From contig CAICTM010000079.1 of assembly GCA_903772945.1 (NCBI GenBank), positions 1-64,000 on the forward strand: a stretch of 64,000 bases of DNA. The letters run 5' to 3'. This document shows positions 51,383 through 61,566 of the stretch, in pieces (position 1 is the first letter of the stretch; each line of letters begins with the position of its first letter). The position numbers and the translations under genes were made by a program. Origin of the DNA: Seminavis robusta. Lineage: Eukaryota; Bacillariophyta; Bacillariophyceae; Naviculales; Naviculaceae. The notes below the pieces were generated by a model. That model was given only the letters and a program-made list of their open reading frames with translations. It had not been told where the DNA came from and searched no databases.

Positions 51383-52147
51383 TTAAAACATCATACTGCA
51401 AGACACTGCCTGCTGATCCTGTGGTTCCTGGCGATTGAGCTTGCATTGACGCTTGGATGGCAAATTGGGGTTTTCCACGTTCCATTCTCGCTTTTGATCT
51501 CCTTCTTCTTCTTCTTCCATGGTGTGTCCAAATTGCATTTGATGCTGTTGCTGTTGTTGCAAGAGCCGCTGCGAGGGTGGCCAATCCACAGCAGTGGTAT
51601 GAGCCGCCTTGCCAATGGGAATTTGATCTACCGTCACCTTGATATCCATGCGGCGATCATCGAGTGTGAGCTTTTGCGTCAGGGCATCAATGGCACATCG
51701 CTTAGCATCGGCACCACAAAAGACGTGTCCGCTCTTGGCTTCGGATCCTCGACGCGAATTGCGATTTCCCGTTCCACCAATAATGCCTTCGGTAAAGACG
51801 ACTTCGGCTTTGTCAAAGGACGTGGCGCCAAAGACAAACGGGACAATGGTGGCTTGCAACGATCGGACCCAAAAGAGTTTGCCACAAGTCTGAAAGGCAT
51901 AACTGCTTTCGCCACAGTTGGCGTAAGGAGGCAACAAGAGGGTCTTGACCGTGGCAGGTTTCGCATTATTGGCAGCTGCGGTAGCAAAGATATTTTGATT
52001 GGCAAACTCATGGGCCGAATGGTAGGCCACTTCTTCGGCCTCGCGACGACTCGTAAACAAACGACGACAGTCGACACTCGGTTCCACATGAGGACCACTG
52101 TACCAACAGCGCTGAATCACAAACAGTTCCATCTGGGGATGTTGCAT
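51383..52147 (-). CDS. Unrecognised conserved-looking protein with Gln/Glu-rich tail
   Basis: A 254-residue single-exon frame with good length and a divergent neighbour. It starts MQHPQMELFVIQRCWYSGPHVEPSV and contains SRREAEEVAYHSAHEFANQN and FQTCGKLFWVRSLQATIVP. No signal peptide or membrane segment is seen. The last quarter is low complexity with a Gln run, EEEEEGDQKRE and a basic patch (PSKRQCK). No family is recognised. Soluble or nuclear location is a guess. Confidence 0.6.
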   Translation of the reverse strand: MQHPQMELFVIQRCWYSGPHVEPSVDCRRLFTSRREAEEVAYHSAHEFANQNIFATAAANNAKPATVKTLLLPPYANCGESSYAFQTCGKLFWVRSLQATIVPFVFGATSFDKAEVVFTEGIIGGTGNRNSRRGSEAKSGHVFCGADAKRCAIDALTQKLTLDDRRMDIKVTVDQIPIGKAAHTTAVDWPPSQRLLQQQQQHQMQFGHTMEEEEEGDQKREWNVENPNLPSKRQCKLNRQEPQDQQAVSCSMMF

Positions 52148-52660
52148 CTTCTTCTCCTATAACCAAACAAAAAACAATCCAACAACAAGAGCAACCCTCC
52201 GTCAAGCTTTCCCAAACAAAGAGGCCAATCGATTTCAATGAATGGCCAAAAGAAAAGACAGCTTGAGAGCTCCCGAGAGATCAGCGACCCCAAACTTAAA
52301 AACTTCATCCTTCGCTCCAACAACGAACGTGAACATGCCCCCCAGCGTCAAAGCTGACACGGCTTCAGGCTACATTTTTATCCATCATCCAGACCTCGTC
52401 ATACAGTAAAGTGAGGGATACTGTCGAAAGATCCAAAAGATCCTAAATAGCCAACGGTTAGCTCAGACTGCGGGTTAATTTGTAATCCAAGGCGATTGGC
52501 ACCAACGATGGACACTCGCTCTTCGATCCCATGCCGAATTCCGAGAGCTGCACAGCAACGGCATCGAGGGCAAGTCTTTGTTGAAAGAGCAGACCAAACG
52601 GTGAATATTTTTATCATAAAGAGAGAAAGTTGGACAGATCATCATTAACAAACAAAAACC
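52148..52660. promoter_or_regulatory. Shared divergent promoter region
   Basis: It lies between divergent starts at 52147 and 52661. The right side ends with a G-poor leader (AACAAACAAAAACCATG). No specific element is recognised. Confidence 0.4.
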
Positions 52661-53317
52661 ATGAAGTCGCCCACTACAGCATTTGCCACCACCTCTGTTC
52701 CTGCAAGTCCTGCGAGTGCCAATTCGAAACTCCACGAATTCACACACTATCATGGAATGCTCTGCAGTCCCACCACGGCATCTCGATGCTGCGATGCCTT
52801 TCAAGGCGGAACCATCTTGTTCATGCCCTCCTCTTATACACGAGATACCTTTCAGAACTATGAATATTCCGGCAAGGGAGTCCTGACACCATTATCCTAT
52901 TACCTCTTGGTGCTGCTGTCGCTCACTGGATTGAGTACCCTGCTGAAACAAACGGTATTTCGCATGGCGACCGAAATCCCACAGGATCAGCAAGAAGAAG
53001 CCAACGCTGCATCACTCACATCGCAGTACAATGAACACCTCCAAGTGGACGACTACATTCTAGAACATTGCAAACAACACACCAATGCGACATCGCTCCA
53101 ATTGAAACGACGCTTTGAATATCAATTTCGATTGGTGGGGTTGGATGTGGTCATGCTTCATTTTCAATGCGATCAAAACAAACTCCATTTGGTAGAAGTC
53201 TTTCACTTGAACAATCCGTTCTGGAAGACCTGTCTGATGCCAGTCATGGATCTGGCCATCTGGATTCGAAGGAATGTGCTCATGCGAGGAACCAAGAAAG
53301 CCAAGAAAACAGCTTAG
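52661..53317 (+). CDS. Unrecognised single-pass membrane protein
   Basis: A 218-residue frame with a favourable start context. One hydrophobic segment (PLSYYLLVLLSLTGLSTLL, about 77-95) is the only clear membrane span. The later part (RRFEYQFRLVGLDVVMLHFQCD...VEVFHLNNPFWKTCLMPVMDLAIWIRR) is amphipathic, and the tail is basic (KKAKKTA). It has no known domain. Its neighbour is a DUF2817 peptidase, with the 3' ends facing each other. Confidence 0.58.
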   Translation: MKSPTTAFATTSVPASPASANSKLHEFTHYHGMLCSPTTASRCCDAFQGGTILFMPSSYTRDTFQNYEYSGKGVLTPLSYYLLVLLSLTGLSTLLKQTVFRMATEIPQDQQEEANAASLTSQYNEHLQVDDYILEHCKQHTNATSLQLKRRFEYQFRLVGLDVVMLHFQCDQNKLHLVEVFHLNNPFWKTCLMPVMDLAIWIRRNVLMRGTKKAKKTA

Positions 53318-53495
53318 ATAGATACTAGCTAGTAGATACATAACAACGCTTGCTACCAACCGTGCACCTAGAAATGTATCTGTTTCTTCTTTCAGCACTA
53401 CTACCTCTAGCGAGGTACCTAGCCTTTACCAGCAGCAATAATAGCACCCCTGCTGGAGGGTTTTATATCTATCTATCTCACCGCGGCATTCCAAT

Positions 53496-54950
53496 CTAAT
53501 CATCAGCCAGAGCGGATCTCCGTATGGCTTGCAGCCACAGTTGCATTCCTCGATCCAGTATTTGTCGTCTCCACGTGGGTGTTTGCTTGTAAAAGGCTCG
53601 TTTGGTGGTGCTCTGAGCCCATTGCAAGGCTTCTTGACGCGACGCCACGTGATGAAAGGCTCGATTTTCCAAAATCAGAGAATGCGCCACCAGTAGACCC
53701 GGAACCGTTCCAAATTCTTGTGCCGCCGCACAGTAGTTTTGCTCTGGTGCAAACAGCCGTCGAAACAAGCAGGGAGTAAAGCCCATGGCGTCTTCGTACC
53801 CTTTGTTGACGTCTTGAGCCTGTTCGGAGAGGTGAGGCATGTGTGCTCCCGGAAACCAAATGGGAGCTTGCTGTTCTACCACTGACATGGATTCCTTGTC
53901 GACAACCAGGGAATCCGACCCCGAGGGGCCCAAGCCTGTGTGGACATCGATCCAAGTGACGGTACCCGTGCAGCATTTTGCATTTGTTTTTGTTGCTTCT
54001 TCTCCATCAGTATCATCATCTGCTTCAGTTGTGGATTGTTGCTCTTTTTCTGCCAAGAGTGTCTCTTGAAAAAAGTCGTACAGAACACGCAACGATGGCT
54101 GCAATTCGTTGCCACCATAAAAGATACCCTTGGGATCGTAGTATTGTCCCGTGACCAAGGCAGCTTTCAAGGTAAAAAATCCGTGGATTGCAAGCTGTTG
54201 AATGGCGTGTGCTAAGAGGGTAACGGTGGCATAAAGCCAATTGGGTGGTCCCTTGGGATTGAAGAGTGTATGGAATTGCGCATAGGGTGTGTCTTGATGG
54301 GAAGTGGTTGAAATGCTGTGCAATAGTTGTTTCCATTCTTCCGGATGGAGTCCATTGCGATTTAAATCGACATTGTTTTCATTGAATCTGCGATAATGTG
54401 CCATACCAAATGGATTGACGGCGTGAATTAGCACCATCGTGGGCAATTCTTGTTGCTTGAGCAGAGGATAAATGGACTCCAAAAAAGCAATCTGAATGGG
54501 AGCTCCGGCGTATCCTTCCACGCCATGAACTCCCGCCGTATGAACGGCCAATCCAGGTTTGGTGCCGTACAAAACGGCAATATCAATGGTGTATTCCGTG
54601 TCATCGTCATCTGTTCCTGCTAAGAATCCATCCACCTGCAGCGACGGAGGGATGGCAATGGGTAACCGATGCCATTCGGCTCCCACCTTGGAGGCAGCTT
54701 GTCGGAATTTTCGTCGTGATTCCACGTAGGTTTCGGAAAAGACGTGACAAGGATCCAACAATGGCAGCTTATTGCTACCCGACGCCATCCAACCTTCCAC
54801 GGCAGGATCCAGTGATACACTCAACCATTCATCGTTGGTACACGGTGCTGTTGTCAAGGGTGGCGGAGACTCTTGTTGCTGTGCCAGATACCCCAATACA
54901 ACCGATAACGCCAGAACAACAAGGGGAACTAGCAACGAGAAGACTGCCAT
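53496..54950 (-). CDS. DUF2817 M14-like zinc peptidase, membrane-anchored or secreted
   Basis: A 484-residue single-exon gene. The N-terminus (MAVFSLLVPLVVLALSVVLGYLAQ) is a signal peptide or anchor. The M14-type zinc site is visible: H142 and E145 in HTAGVHGVEGYAG (HxxE), the substrate-binding NxDLNRN motif (NNVDLNRN, about 192-199), and the third ligand H337 in WIDVHTGLG. This is the DUF2817 branch of carboxypeptidase-like proteins. An acidic insert (about 305-322) interrupts the domain just before H337. It should cleave C-terminal residues or an amide in the secretory pathway or outside the cell. Substrate unknown. Confidence 0.85.
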   Translation of the reverse strand: MAVFSLLVPLVVLALSVVLGYLAQQQESPPPLTTAPCTNDEWLSVSLDPAVEGWMASGSNKLPLLDPCHVFSETYVESRRKFRQAASKVGAEWHRLPIAIPPSLQVDGFLAGTDDDDTEYTIDIAVLYGTKPGLAVHTAGVHGVEGYAGAPIQIAFLESIYPLLKQQELPTMVLIHAVNPFGMAHYRRFNENNVDLNRNGLHPEEWKQLLHSISTTSHQDTPYAQFHTLFNPKGPPNWLYATVTLLAHAIQQLAIHGFFTLKAALVTGQYYDPKGIFYGGNELQPSLRVLYDFFQETLLAEKEQQSTTEADDDTDGEEATKTNAKCCTGTVTWIDVHTGLGPSGSDSLVVDKESMSVVEQQAPIWFPGAHMPHLSEQAQDVNKGYEDAMGFTPCLFRRLFAPEQNYCAAAQEFGTVPGLLVAHSLILENRAFHHVASRQEALQWAQSTTKRAFYKQTPTWRRQILDRGMQLWLQAIRRSALADD

Positions 54951-55260
54951 TGTTTTGTTGGGTGTTCTGACTTCTACTTTGACAGAGAGTTGTTGGGTAT
55001 TGTGGCATCCAACCGAAGATTTTTCTTGTGAGGATGCGATGGATCTTTGGATGGGAACACGACTGAGTGACTGAGTGACTGAGTCGAGTGACAGTCACTA
55101 GCTCAGTCACTCAATCAACTCAGACCGTTCACTCATTTGACGTCATTGAGCTAGCCCCAACAGACTTCGTGTTTAGCAAGATTTGCCTTTACAGTTCAAA
55201 CAGTGGCGACTCGGTAACTCTGTGACACGTCGTACAAACAAGCAACAAACCAAAGCAACC
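54951..55260. promoter_or_regulatory. Divergent promoter region with GACTGAGT repeats
   Basis: Three GACTGAGT-type copies (about 55060-55085) are followed by a reversed CTCAGTCACTCAATC (about 55102-55117), forming an imperfect inverted repeat between the DUF2817 and arrestin-like genes. A G-poor leader (AGCAACAAACCAAAGCAACC) precedes 55261. Confidence 0.45.
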
Positions 55261-57147
55261 ATGGGAAATCAAGTCGGCACCATGGAGATTCAGTTGGAGG
55301 GAGAGCGACCCGGTGGAAGAGTGAAGCACTTTCAAGCAGGGTCTGATATACGTGGCCGAATTGTTGCCGAGTTGACCTCACAAACCGCAATGCATTTCCA
55401 GGGCAATCTCATTTTACATTTCTTTGGAGAGGAACGTTCCATTATTCAGGACAGTACCAGCGGCGCAACTGCTGTTGGGTGGCGGAGGTTGTGCGAGACC
55501 AGAGTCTCCCTTTGGCCTGAGGGGATGGGACGTCAACGACGAGCAAATCGACAGCTTTACTTTGTGGTTCCCTTTCAGGTGGAAACATCACGGGCACTCC
55601 CCTCCTCGTTTCGGGAACACCAAAGTGGTTTAGGGTCGGAATACCAGTCCAGAAATGGTTGCTCTATTACTTACCACTTGAGGGTCCTTCAAGATGGAAA
55701 GATCCTGTCTCAGAGAACTGTACTGGGACGAGGCTGTCCCAAGCCTCAAGAAATCATCCCTGCAAGGATATCGCCACAGTTGCATCACGTTAGTGGGTTC
55801 TTAGGCCTGAAGAGCGGATCTCTTCGCATCGCCGCCCGAATTCCAGATGTCCATATAGGACGAGGCAAAGCCCTGCAACTATTTATTGCCTGTACCAATC
55901 GAAGTGGAGTCAATATTCAATCCGTTCAAATCAAACTCAAGGAAGTCGTCTCGTGGAGAGCCACCCTACATGTACCATCTGAAAACCGTGCCAAAGAAAA
56001 GAAAGTCAAAATCACTCGCCTCCATATGAACAATATCGATCTGCCAGGTATCCAGAAGCAGTCTCGTAACTCCATGCCGTCTCTCGACATTGTTGATGAG
56101 CTCTACCAGCTTTTGCAGCAAGAAGAAAATAGGGAAATTGTATTGGTCCCAAAAATATGTCGTGAAAGCTACAAGAGAGGCAAGGTACTCACTATATCAC
56201 ACTACTTGTCTATCACGTTTGTTTGTGCAGGGCAAAACGCCAAGATCAAAATCCCAGTGACAATAGCTGACGAAATGCAACCAGGACACTGGAATCCTCC
56301 TCACACTCCCCCCACAGCCATTGCGACTGTCGCTCCATCGAGAAACCGTCCTACTGCAGCGGTCAGTGCACCACCCACGGCGGTAGCCACTGCCATTCAT
56401 GCTGGACAGCAAGGGACATCGTCACTCAACATTCTTCAAGCAACTGCAGTCTCATCTGATCCAAGGGCTTCTGCACCTCCTGCGCTTGCCACAGCCCTAT
56501 CCGCTGAATCCATTGACTCTGAAGTACCATTGGCACAGGTTGTGTTGATGCCGAACGATACTGACTCCTTTCGAGCACCATTGGTAACAGCTCCCCTCAC
56601 GGCTATGAGACTGGGAGGAGATGTAGTGGTGTTGGAAAACTATTCCAGTGATGCCGATAGTCAGGTCGGTGACTCTGACGCTGAAGAATCTTCCACGGAT
56701 GTCTCATGGGAAGGGTTAAGGAGAGAACTCCATCGTTCCCTGGAAGACTACACATTACTGGTACAAAAAGCAAGCGACCCACAATGGATCCCTTTTCTTG
56801 CCTCTCTCACACCCCAACAATACGCCACTGTGATTCTGCTAACCGACATTGAACCCGATCAAATCAAAGTGGCTGAGCTGCTGGCTCGACACATCAAAAC
56901 CCACAACCACAACACGGTGTTTACATGTGAGCATGTAATTGCAGGTTTTGAAAGCGTAGCGCGATGGGCTCGAACCAACACTTTGGAACGTACACTGCCA
57001 TATTGTGACCCTCAAGATGTGGTGCGAAATGGGGACTCCATACGCAATCTGCTGACAGATTTCGAGCTGCGAGTTACAAGGGACATCCTTCGGGATCTTC
57101 ATATCAGTGATGACGTTGTCAACGAGCAGAACAACGTAGAGTGTTAA
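55261..57147 (+). CDS. Arrestin-like protein with N-myristoylation-type start and unknown C-terminal domain
   Basis: The start at 55261 gives MGNQVGTM, an N-myristoylation-type N-terminus; the longer frame from 55183 would bury it. The protein is 628 residues. The first 340 residues form an arrestin-like N and C fold: GGRVKHFQAGSDIRGRIVAEL, GNLILHFFGEERS, FVVPFQVET, SITYHLRVLQDG, HIGRGKALQLFIACTNRSG and YLSITFVCAG. Pro/Ala-rich linkers follow (about 345-450). The last 110 residues are an unrecognised helical domain (QWIPFLASLTPQQYATVILL...VARWARTNTLERTL). Arrestin-like proteins act as trafficking or signalling adaptors at membranes. Confidence 0.75.
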   Translation: MGNQVGTMEIQLEGERPGGRVKHFQAGSDIRGRIVAELTSQTAMHFQGNLILHFFGEERSIIQDSTSGATAVGWRRLCETRVSLWPEGMGRQRRANRQLYFVVPFQVETSRALPSSFREHQSGLGSEYQSRNGCSITYHLRVLQDGKILSQRTVLGRGCPKPQEIIPARISPQLHHVSGFLGLKSGSLRIAARIPDVHIGRGKALQLFIACTNRSGVNIQSVQIKLKEVVSWRATLHVPSENRAKEKKVKITRLHMNNIDLPGIQKQSRNSMPSLDIVDELYQLLQQEENREIVLVPKICRESYKRGKVLTISHYLSITFVCAGQNAKIKIPVTIADEMQPGHWNPPHTPPTAIATVAPSRNRPTAAVSAPPTAVATAIHAGQQGTSSLNILQATAVSSDPRASAPPALATALSAESIDSEVPLAQVVLMPNDTDSFRAPLVTAPLTAMRLGGDVVVLENYSSDADSQVGDSDAEESSTDVSWEGLRRELHRSLEDYTLLVQKASDPQWIPFLASLTPQQYATVILLTDIEPDQIKVAELLARHIKTHNHNTVFTCEHVIAGFESVARWARTNTLERTLPYCDPQDVVRNGDSIRNLLTDFELRVTRDILRDLHISDDVVNEQNNVEC

Positions 57148-57709
57148 GAGAAGAGTACAACAAGGAGTGCCAGCTAGCCACTACATGTATAGAAAGCGAC
57201 CTCAAAATCATGAGCCTTTGGATGCCATTTCAAATTGTGCGCTGTCTGTACATGTCTGAGAGGAGGCAGAGTTAAATAATATCCTGGGCCTGGTGCAGTA
57301 CTGGTCGGTACGATGAAGACGTCACTGCCAGTGGTAATTATTTTGCTGGAACGTTCACAACGAAGGTGCTCACCTTTGGATGGAGAATCCTGATTTGTTG
57401 GCAACATGGAGCTCGTCCAAAGGAACATGTTGAAGCCTTTATTCAAGAGTGGAGGATCCTTGGGTGGAACCCAACCGACAATTCGCCCGTGCAATAAGAT
57501 ACTGACCTGGTACTCTGAGTTTCCCTTCTACTACCGGTACCAGAACTTCTACCGGTACTTTGTCCCGCGAACACACACAGCAGTTCTGCAATGAAAGCAA
57601 TCATCCTTCCATGCTGGATCCATTGTTTTGCAACGTGGAGCTGTTGGCCCATCTCTTTCCAGTTGTTTCTCACAATGCCATAATAAGCAATCATGACATC
57701 GTCGTGGCC
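57148..57709. other. Intergenic region upstream of the CRAL-TRIO gene
   Basis: No supported gene is seen. TACCGGTA palindromes lie at 57532-57539 and 57550-57557. The CRAL-TRIO gene's frame is open from 57560, so a longer N-terminus is possible. Confidence 0.4.
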
Positions 57710-58864
57710 ATGGATGAGGGTGTAGAGGAGGCGGTAGCAGATCCCATTCCTCCCGTTGACAAGCATGACAAACGTCCAGCTGTGAAAGACTTGATAGCAG
57801 AGCACCGCGAAAAGATTGACGAGGTAAGCGAAGGCTTGAAAGACGACCCGCTTTATGATTCGACGAAACACGACGACTTGTGGGTTGTCCGGTTCCTCAT
57901 GAGCCACAGAGGATCCGCCAAGAAGGCTCTCAAAGCGGCACAAGGTACCTTGTTGTTCCGAAAAGAGCATAACCTTGGCACAGAAGATATACGTCCATTC
58001 GATCTAGATCGCAAGAGGTGCAAATCTGACGCCTTGAAACGATATCTAGCACATGCCAAGGGCGATTTTGCAATGGGAGCTGTACCGGACAGCCGCTATG
58101 GAGTCATCATCTTTCTGTCATTTGCTTCTTTGGACCAGCACGGTCTTTTCGAGAATGTGGCCGAAGAAGACTGGTTGCCCACATTCACCTATGTGAACGA
58201 GTGGTCGTTTCAATGGTGTGACTACGTTACGCGGTAAGAAAATTCAATCAAGTCATCAGACAGAATGGAATGGGACATGATCTCTCACTTTCAACTTTCG
58301 CAAAGCACTACCGGCCGCCTGACCAAACTCATCCGGGTGGTTGACGTAATTGGAATGACCATGTCCAAAGTCAATAACGAGGTCAGCAAACGTGACTCTG
58401 GGTCTATGAATGCTATGGAGGGTGAGTGCGACAGGATGATGAAACTTGGTTAAAGATATCTGTGGTTGTCGTTACTGCATGGATGGGCAATTCATCCTCA
58501 TCATATCCTTCTGCTTGCTTGCAATTTCACTGGTACATCCTGCGCAGATTTCTATCCACAGCTGTTGCAAGCCGTTTTCATGTGCAATGTACCCATTTGG
58601 TTGCAGGTTCCTTGGCGGGTTCTCCGTCCCCTTTTCCCCGCAAGAATCCTTGACAAATTTGACTTTATCAATCCTGAAGCCAATGAAAAGGAGCGAAAGC
58701 GCTTGACTCAGTACATCTCGGAGGAAAACCTACCCAAGCGCTTTGGTGGAGGCTACGACATTTGGCCAGTGGAGTACCACTGCCAATCAGTAACATCATC
58801 ACCGACGAAGTGGCCTGTTGATTGTCATTCTAGACCTACGCGGCACAACCAAACTAAGCAATAA
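57710..58864 (+). CDS. CRAL-TRIO (SEC14-like) lipid-binding protein
   Basis: Three exons (57710-58233, 58306-58421 and 58548-58864) give 318 residues. The frame continues through GT-AG junctions at CG|C and G|AT. The N-terminal CRAL-TRIO helices (LWVVRFLMSHRGSAKKALKAAQGTLLFRKEHN) precede the lipid-binding domain: YGVIIFLSFASLDQHGLFE, LIRVVDVIGMTMSKV and DFYPQLLQAVFMCNVPIWLQVPWRVLRPLF. The end holds LPKRFGGGYD, typical of the family. SEC14-like proteins exchange phosphoinositides or other hydrophobic ligands. The start is chosen by the Met before DEGVEEAV; an upstream ATG codon at 57611 is an alternative. Confidence 0.82.
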
Positions 58865-59402
58865 AACTCTTTTATGTTTGTGAACAATGGTTGGCCGTTC
58901 ACCGCCCAGGGAACAGCTGAAGCATGAAAGGGTACCGGTCGCTTCTTGCGGTAAGAGCCCAAAGCTTTCATGTACCGGCCCTTGCGACTCTGCAAAGACC
59001 TACCGGTACTCTGCCGTACTGGTACGGTGCTTGTGACCCAAGGCATCAACATGTACATTCAAGATCCACCACAGCTATCTTGCTAATATGGTACCCGGTA
59101 CCAGACCGGTACAAGTCTGGTGTCGGTACCAGGTGGCCAAGTACGCTGAGAGACAGGTTCCAGGAAAGGGTGGCACCAAGACTGAGGAAGTGGTACCTGG
59201 TACCGGTACAGTCGTACCGATGAATGCAGTCACTAACATGACGTCAGAAGAATCTTTCTGGCGACACACGATTCAGCAGTGGTAGAAGCGACACGTCGAC
59301 CAAGGCAACACTTCCCACCTCCACCATGACGATGGTCTTCTGAACGGATTTTCGAGAAGCAAACAGAAACAAAAGGACAGGAGGCCAAAATTTGCGGCAG
59401 CC
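58865..59402. repeat. Spacer packed with GTACC/GGTAC palindromes
   Basis: No gene is seen. The segment 59088-59220 is dense in GGTACC, TACCGGTA and related words (for example 59201-59208) and can pair with itself at several places. It directly precedes the lipase gene. Confidence 0.5.
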
Positions 59403-61275
59403 ATGGTATCGGCTACAAGTGTGTTGAATGGTGTGATTGGAGACTACTTGGATGCTACCCAAAATGAATTGGCTACCCCCATGATGTTGCTGCGCCATCC
59501 GGATCAGCCAGTAAACTGTTCCGAGTTGCTAGGCGAGCTCCAACAAAAGCGGCAGTCCCAACAACAATCGACTCCTCTTCCCATTTCTGTTCTCGTTCAT
59601 GGACTGGTTTGCGATGAACACTCGTGGGCCTTGGACAAGGGCAGCTACACCAACAAGAATGAAAGTGGTAGCAACTTTTCCATGGCGACAACGGGTGTCC
59701 AGGTGGACTATGGCTCCTTACTAGAACGTGATTGTCCAGATATGACAGCTCTTTATCTCCGATACAACACTGGATTGCACATCTCCACCAATGGAAAACG
59801 ACTCAGTGAGATACTCGAAGCGTTGGTTCTGCAGATTTCGCCCAGTGTTCCTGTGCAAATCACACTGATCTGTCATAGGTAGGTACGGATCGACATTGCG
59901 ATGTGAATGCGGTATCGTAGTATCCAAGGAATGGTCCCAATCGATTACTTACACTGCTTGTACACCTTGTTTTTAATTTCAATGGCTCCTTCCTGAACGC
60001 ACCTCTGATGCCCCGCCCCTCTGCCGGTATCGGATTGGTGAGTGCACAAAAGGACCAAAGATGCATCGCCCTTCAATGTTGACTTCGTCTGTACTCATCA
60101 CACTTAACTCACCATCAATGACAGCAAAACTACGAACTAACTATTACAGCATGGGCGGACTTTTGGCACGGAGTGCTACTCAATATGCGTTGCGCCACGA
60201 TGCCAGCTGGATTCGTGCCACCACTCGCATCATCTTTTTGGGAACTCCCCATCAAGGCAGTTACTGGGAATGTGCCGGGCAACTCGTCACATGTGCATTG
60301 GACTATGTTCCCCTCACGGCCACCAGAACCGTGTCCAAATTGGCCAAGCTGCGCAGTCAAGGCATTCAAGACTTGCGGTATGGATACACTCTGGAGGAGG
60401 ATTGGAAAGAAGAGGAGCAAGGCAGCAGTAGTACTTGGTCTTCATGGTCGCAAAACTCCAAACAACCAGGTCAAGAACAACTCTTGGACTGGGTCTCCTA
60501 TCATGCAGTGACTGGCACTGTCATGTCCGATCCAGAACATCCTCTTAATCACTTGCTTGGGGATGGACTGGTCTCCAAGGCCAGCGCCGAAGGACGGTCG
60601 GCACAGCCCGGCTACACTCTGTCCTTTTCATCCAAGCGGGAATTCCCAGGCATCCACCACAATGCTCTGCAAAAGAGCTGGGAGGTTTATGAACAACTGC
60701 GAGAGTGGATTGTAACGCCCTCCACAACGGAAGAAGAAGAAGATCCGCAAGATCGAGGCTCCCCACCCAAGCTGGATTGGACCAAGGTACCCTGCAATAG
60801 CACTACAGTGCAAGTTGTCTACAATGATCAAGATGAGATCGAATGCACTGATAATGGCTTCGTCATTCTGAATGGAAAAGTTGATAAGAAGAACAAGGAC
60901 GAAGTGGATCGGATTGGAACGTTTGCTCGATGCAGGGGCGTGACCGCGTTGGTTCAAGATGCCGTGGACGCAGGGGTATCGACAGTGGAACATGTTCAGA
61001 CTAATGTGACCAACGAGGTCTATCAAGCAGTGACCTACGTGACACCGTCCTTTGCGACACCCGTTGTTCGAGGCGTCAATAAAGTACACAATGGCATTGT
61101 GTCGTCCATATATTCCACCGTGAAATATGTCAATTATGGCACTGGTGAAACAGTCAAGTGCGCCTTTCAAACTCTGGATTCCGTAGAATCCTTGACCTGG
61201 AGAATGTCTCGATATCTTGGATATATCCGCGGCAGTAGAGGTGGAAAGCAAGGAAATGAGGTTGTGGTGTATTGA
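59403..61275 (+). CDS. Serine lipase/acylhydrolase (alpha/beta hydrolase, GHSMG-type)
   Basis: Two exons (59403-59878 and 60150-61275) give 533 residues. Splicing rebuilds LICHSMGGLLARS, with S159 as the nucleophile split across the junction (CAT AG|C ATG GGC). Before it, ISVLVHGLVCDEHSW gives the oxyanion-loop HG. After it, RIIFLGTPHQGSYWE matches PGAP1/DUF676-like lipases. The remaining C-terminal 200 residues (about 330-533) hold a region of repeated amphipathic helices (VQDAVDAGVSTVEHVQTNVTNEVYQAVTYV) that may coat lipid. Neither a signal peptide nor a clear membrane segment is seen. It may act on GPI-anchor or membrane lipids; the exact substrate is inferred. Confidence 0.78.
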
Positions 61276-61566
61276 TGCGTGCATGCTAGCATGGTGTCTC
61301 ACTTTCTTTCATACCGTACTGAGCGCTTCTCTTTCTCTTTGGGTACCGCAAAAGATTTAGCATTTTTATCATGGAAAGATCGTACTCCGTATCTTTTTCG
61401 CACGTACGGGTACTGGTAGAGGCAACGCCACAGTACTACCCAGTAGATCTACTACTAGCTAGTACCTGTCGTCGTTGTTATTGACAGCACCGTCTCTGTT
61501 GCTCATTTACTTGGAAGCTACCAGGTCCTGGTTTACTAGTGCGACTTTTGAAACAACCCAAGCAAC

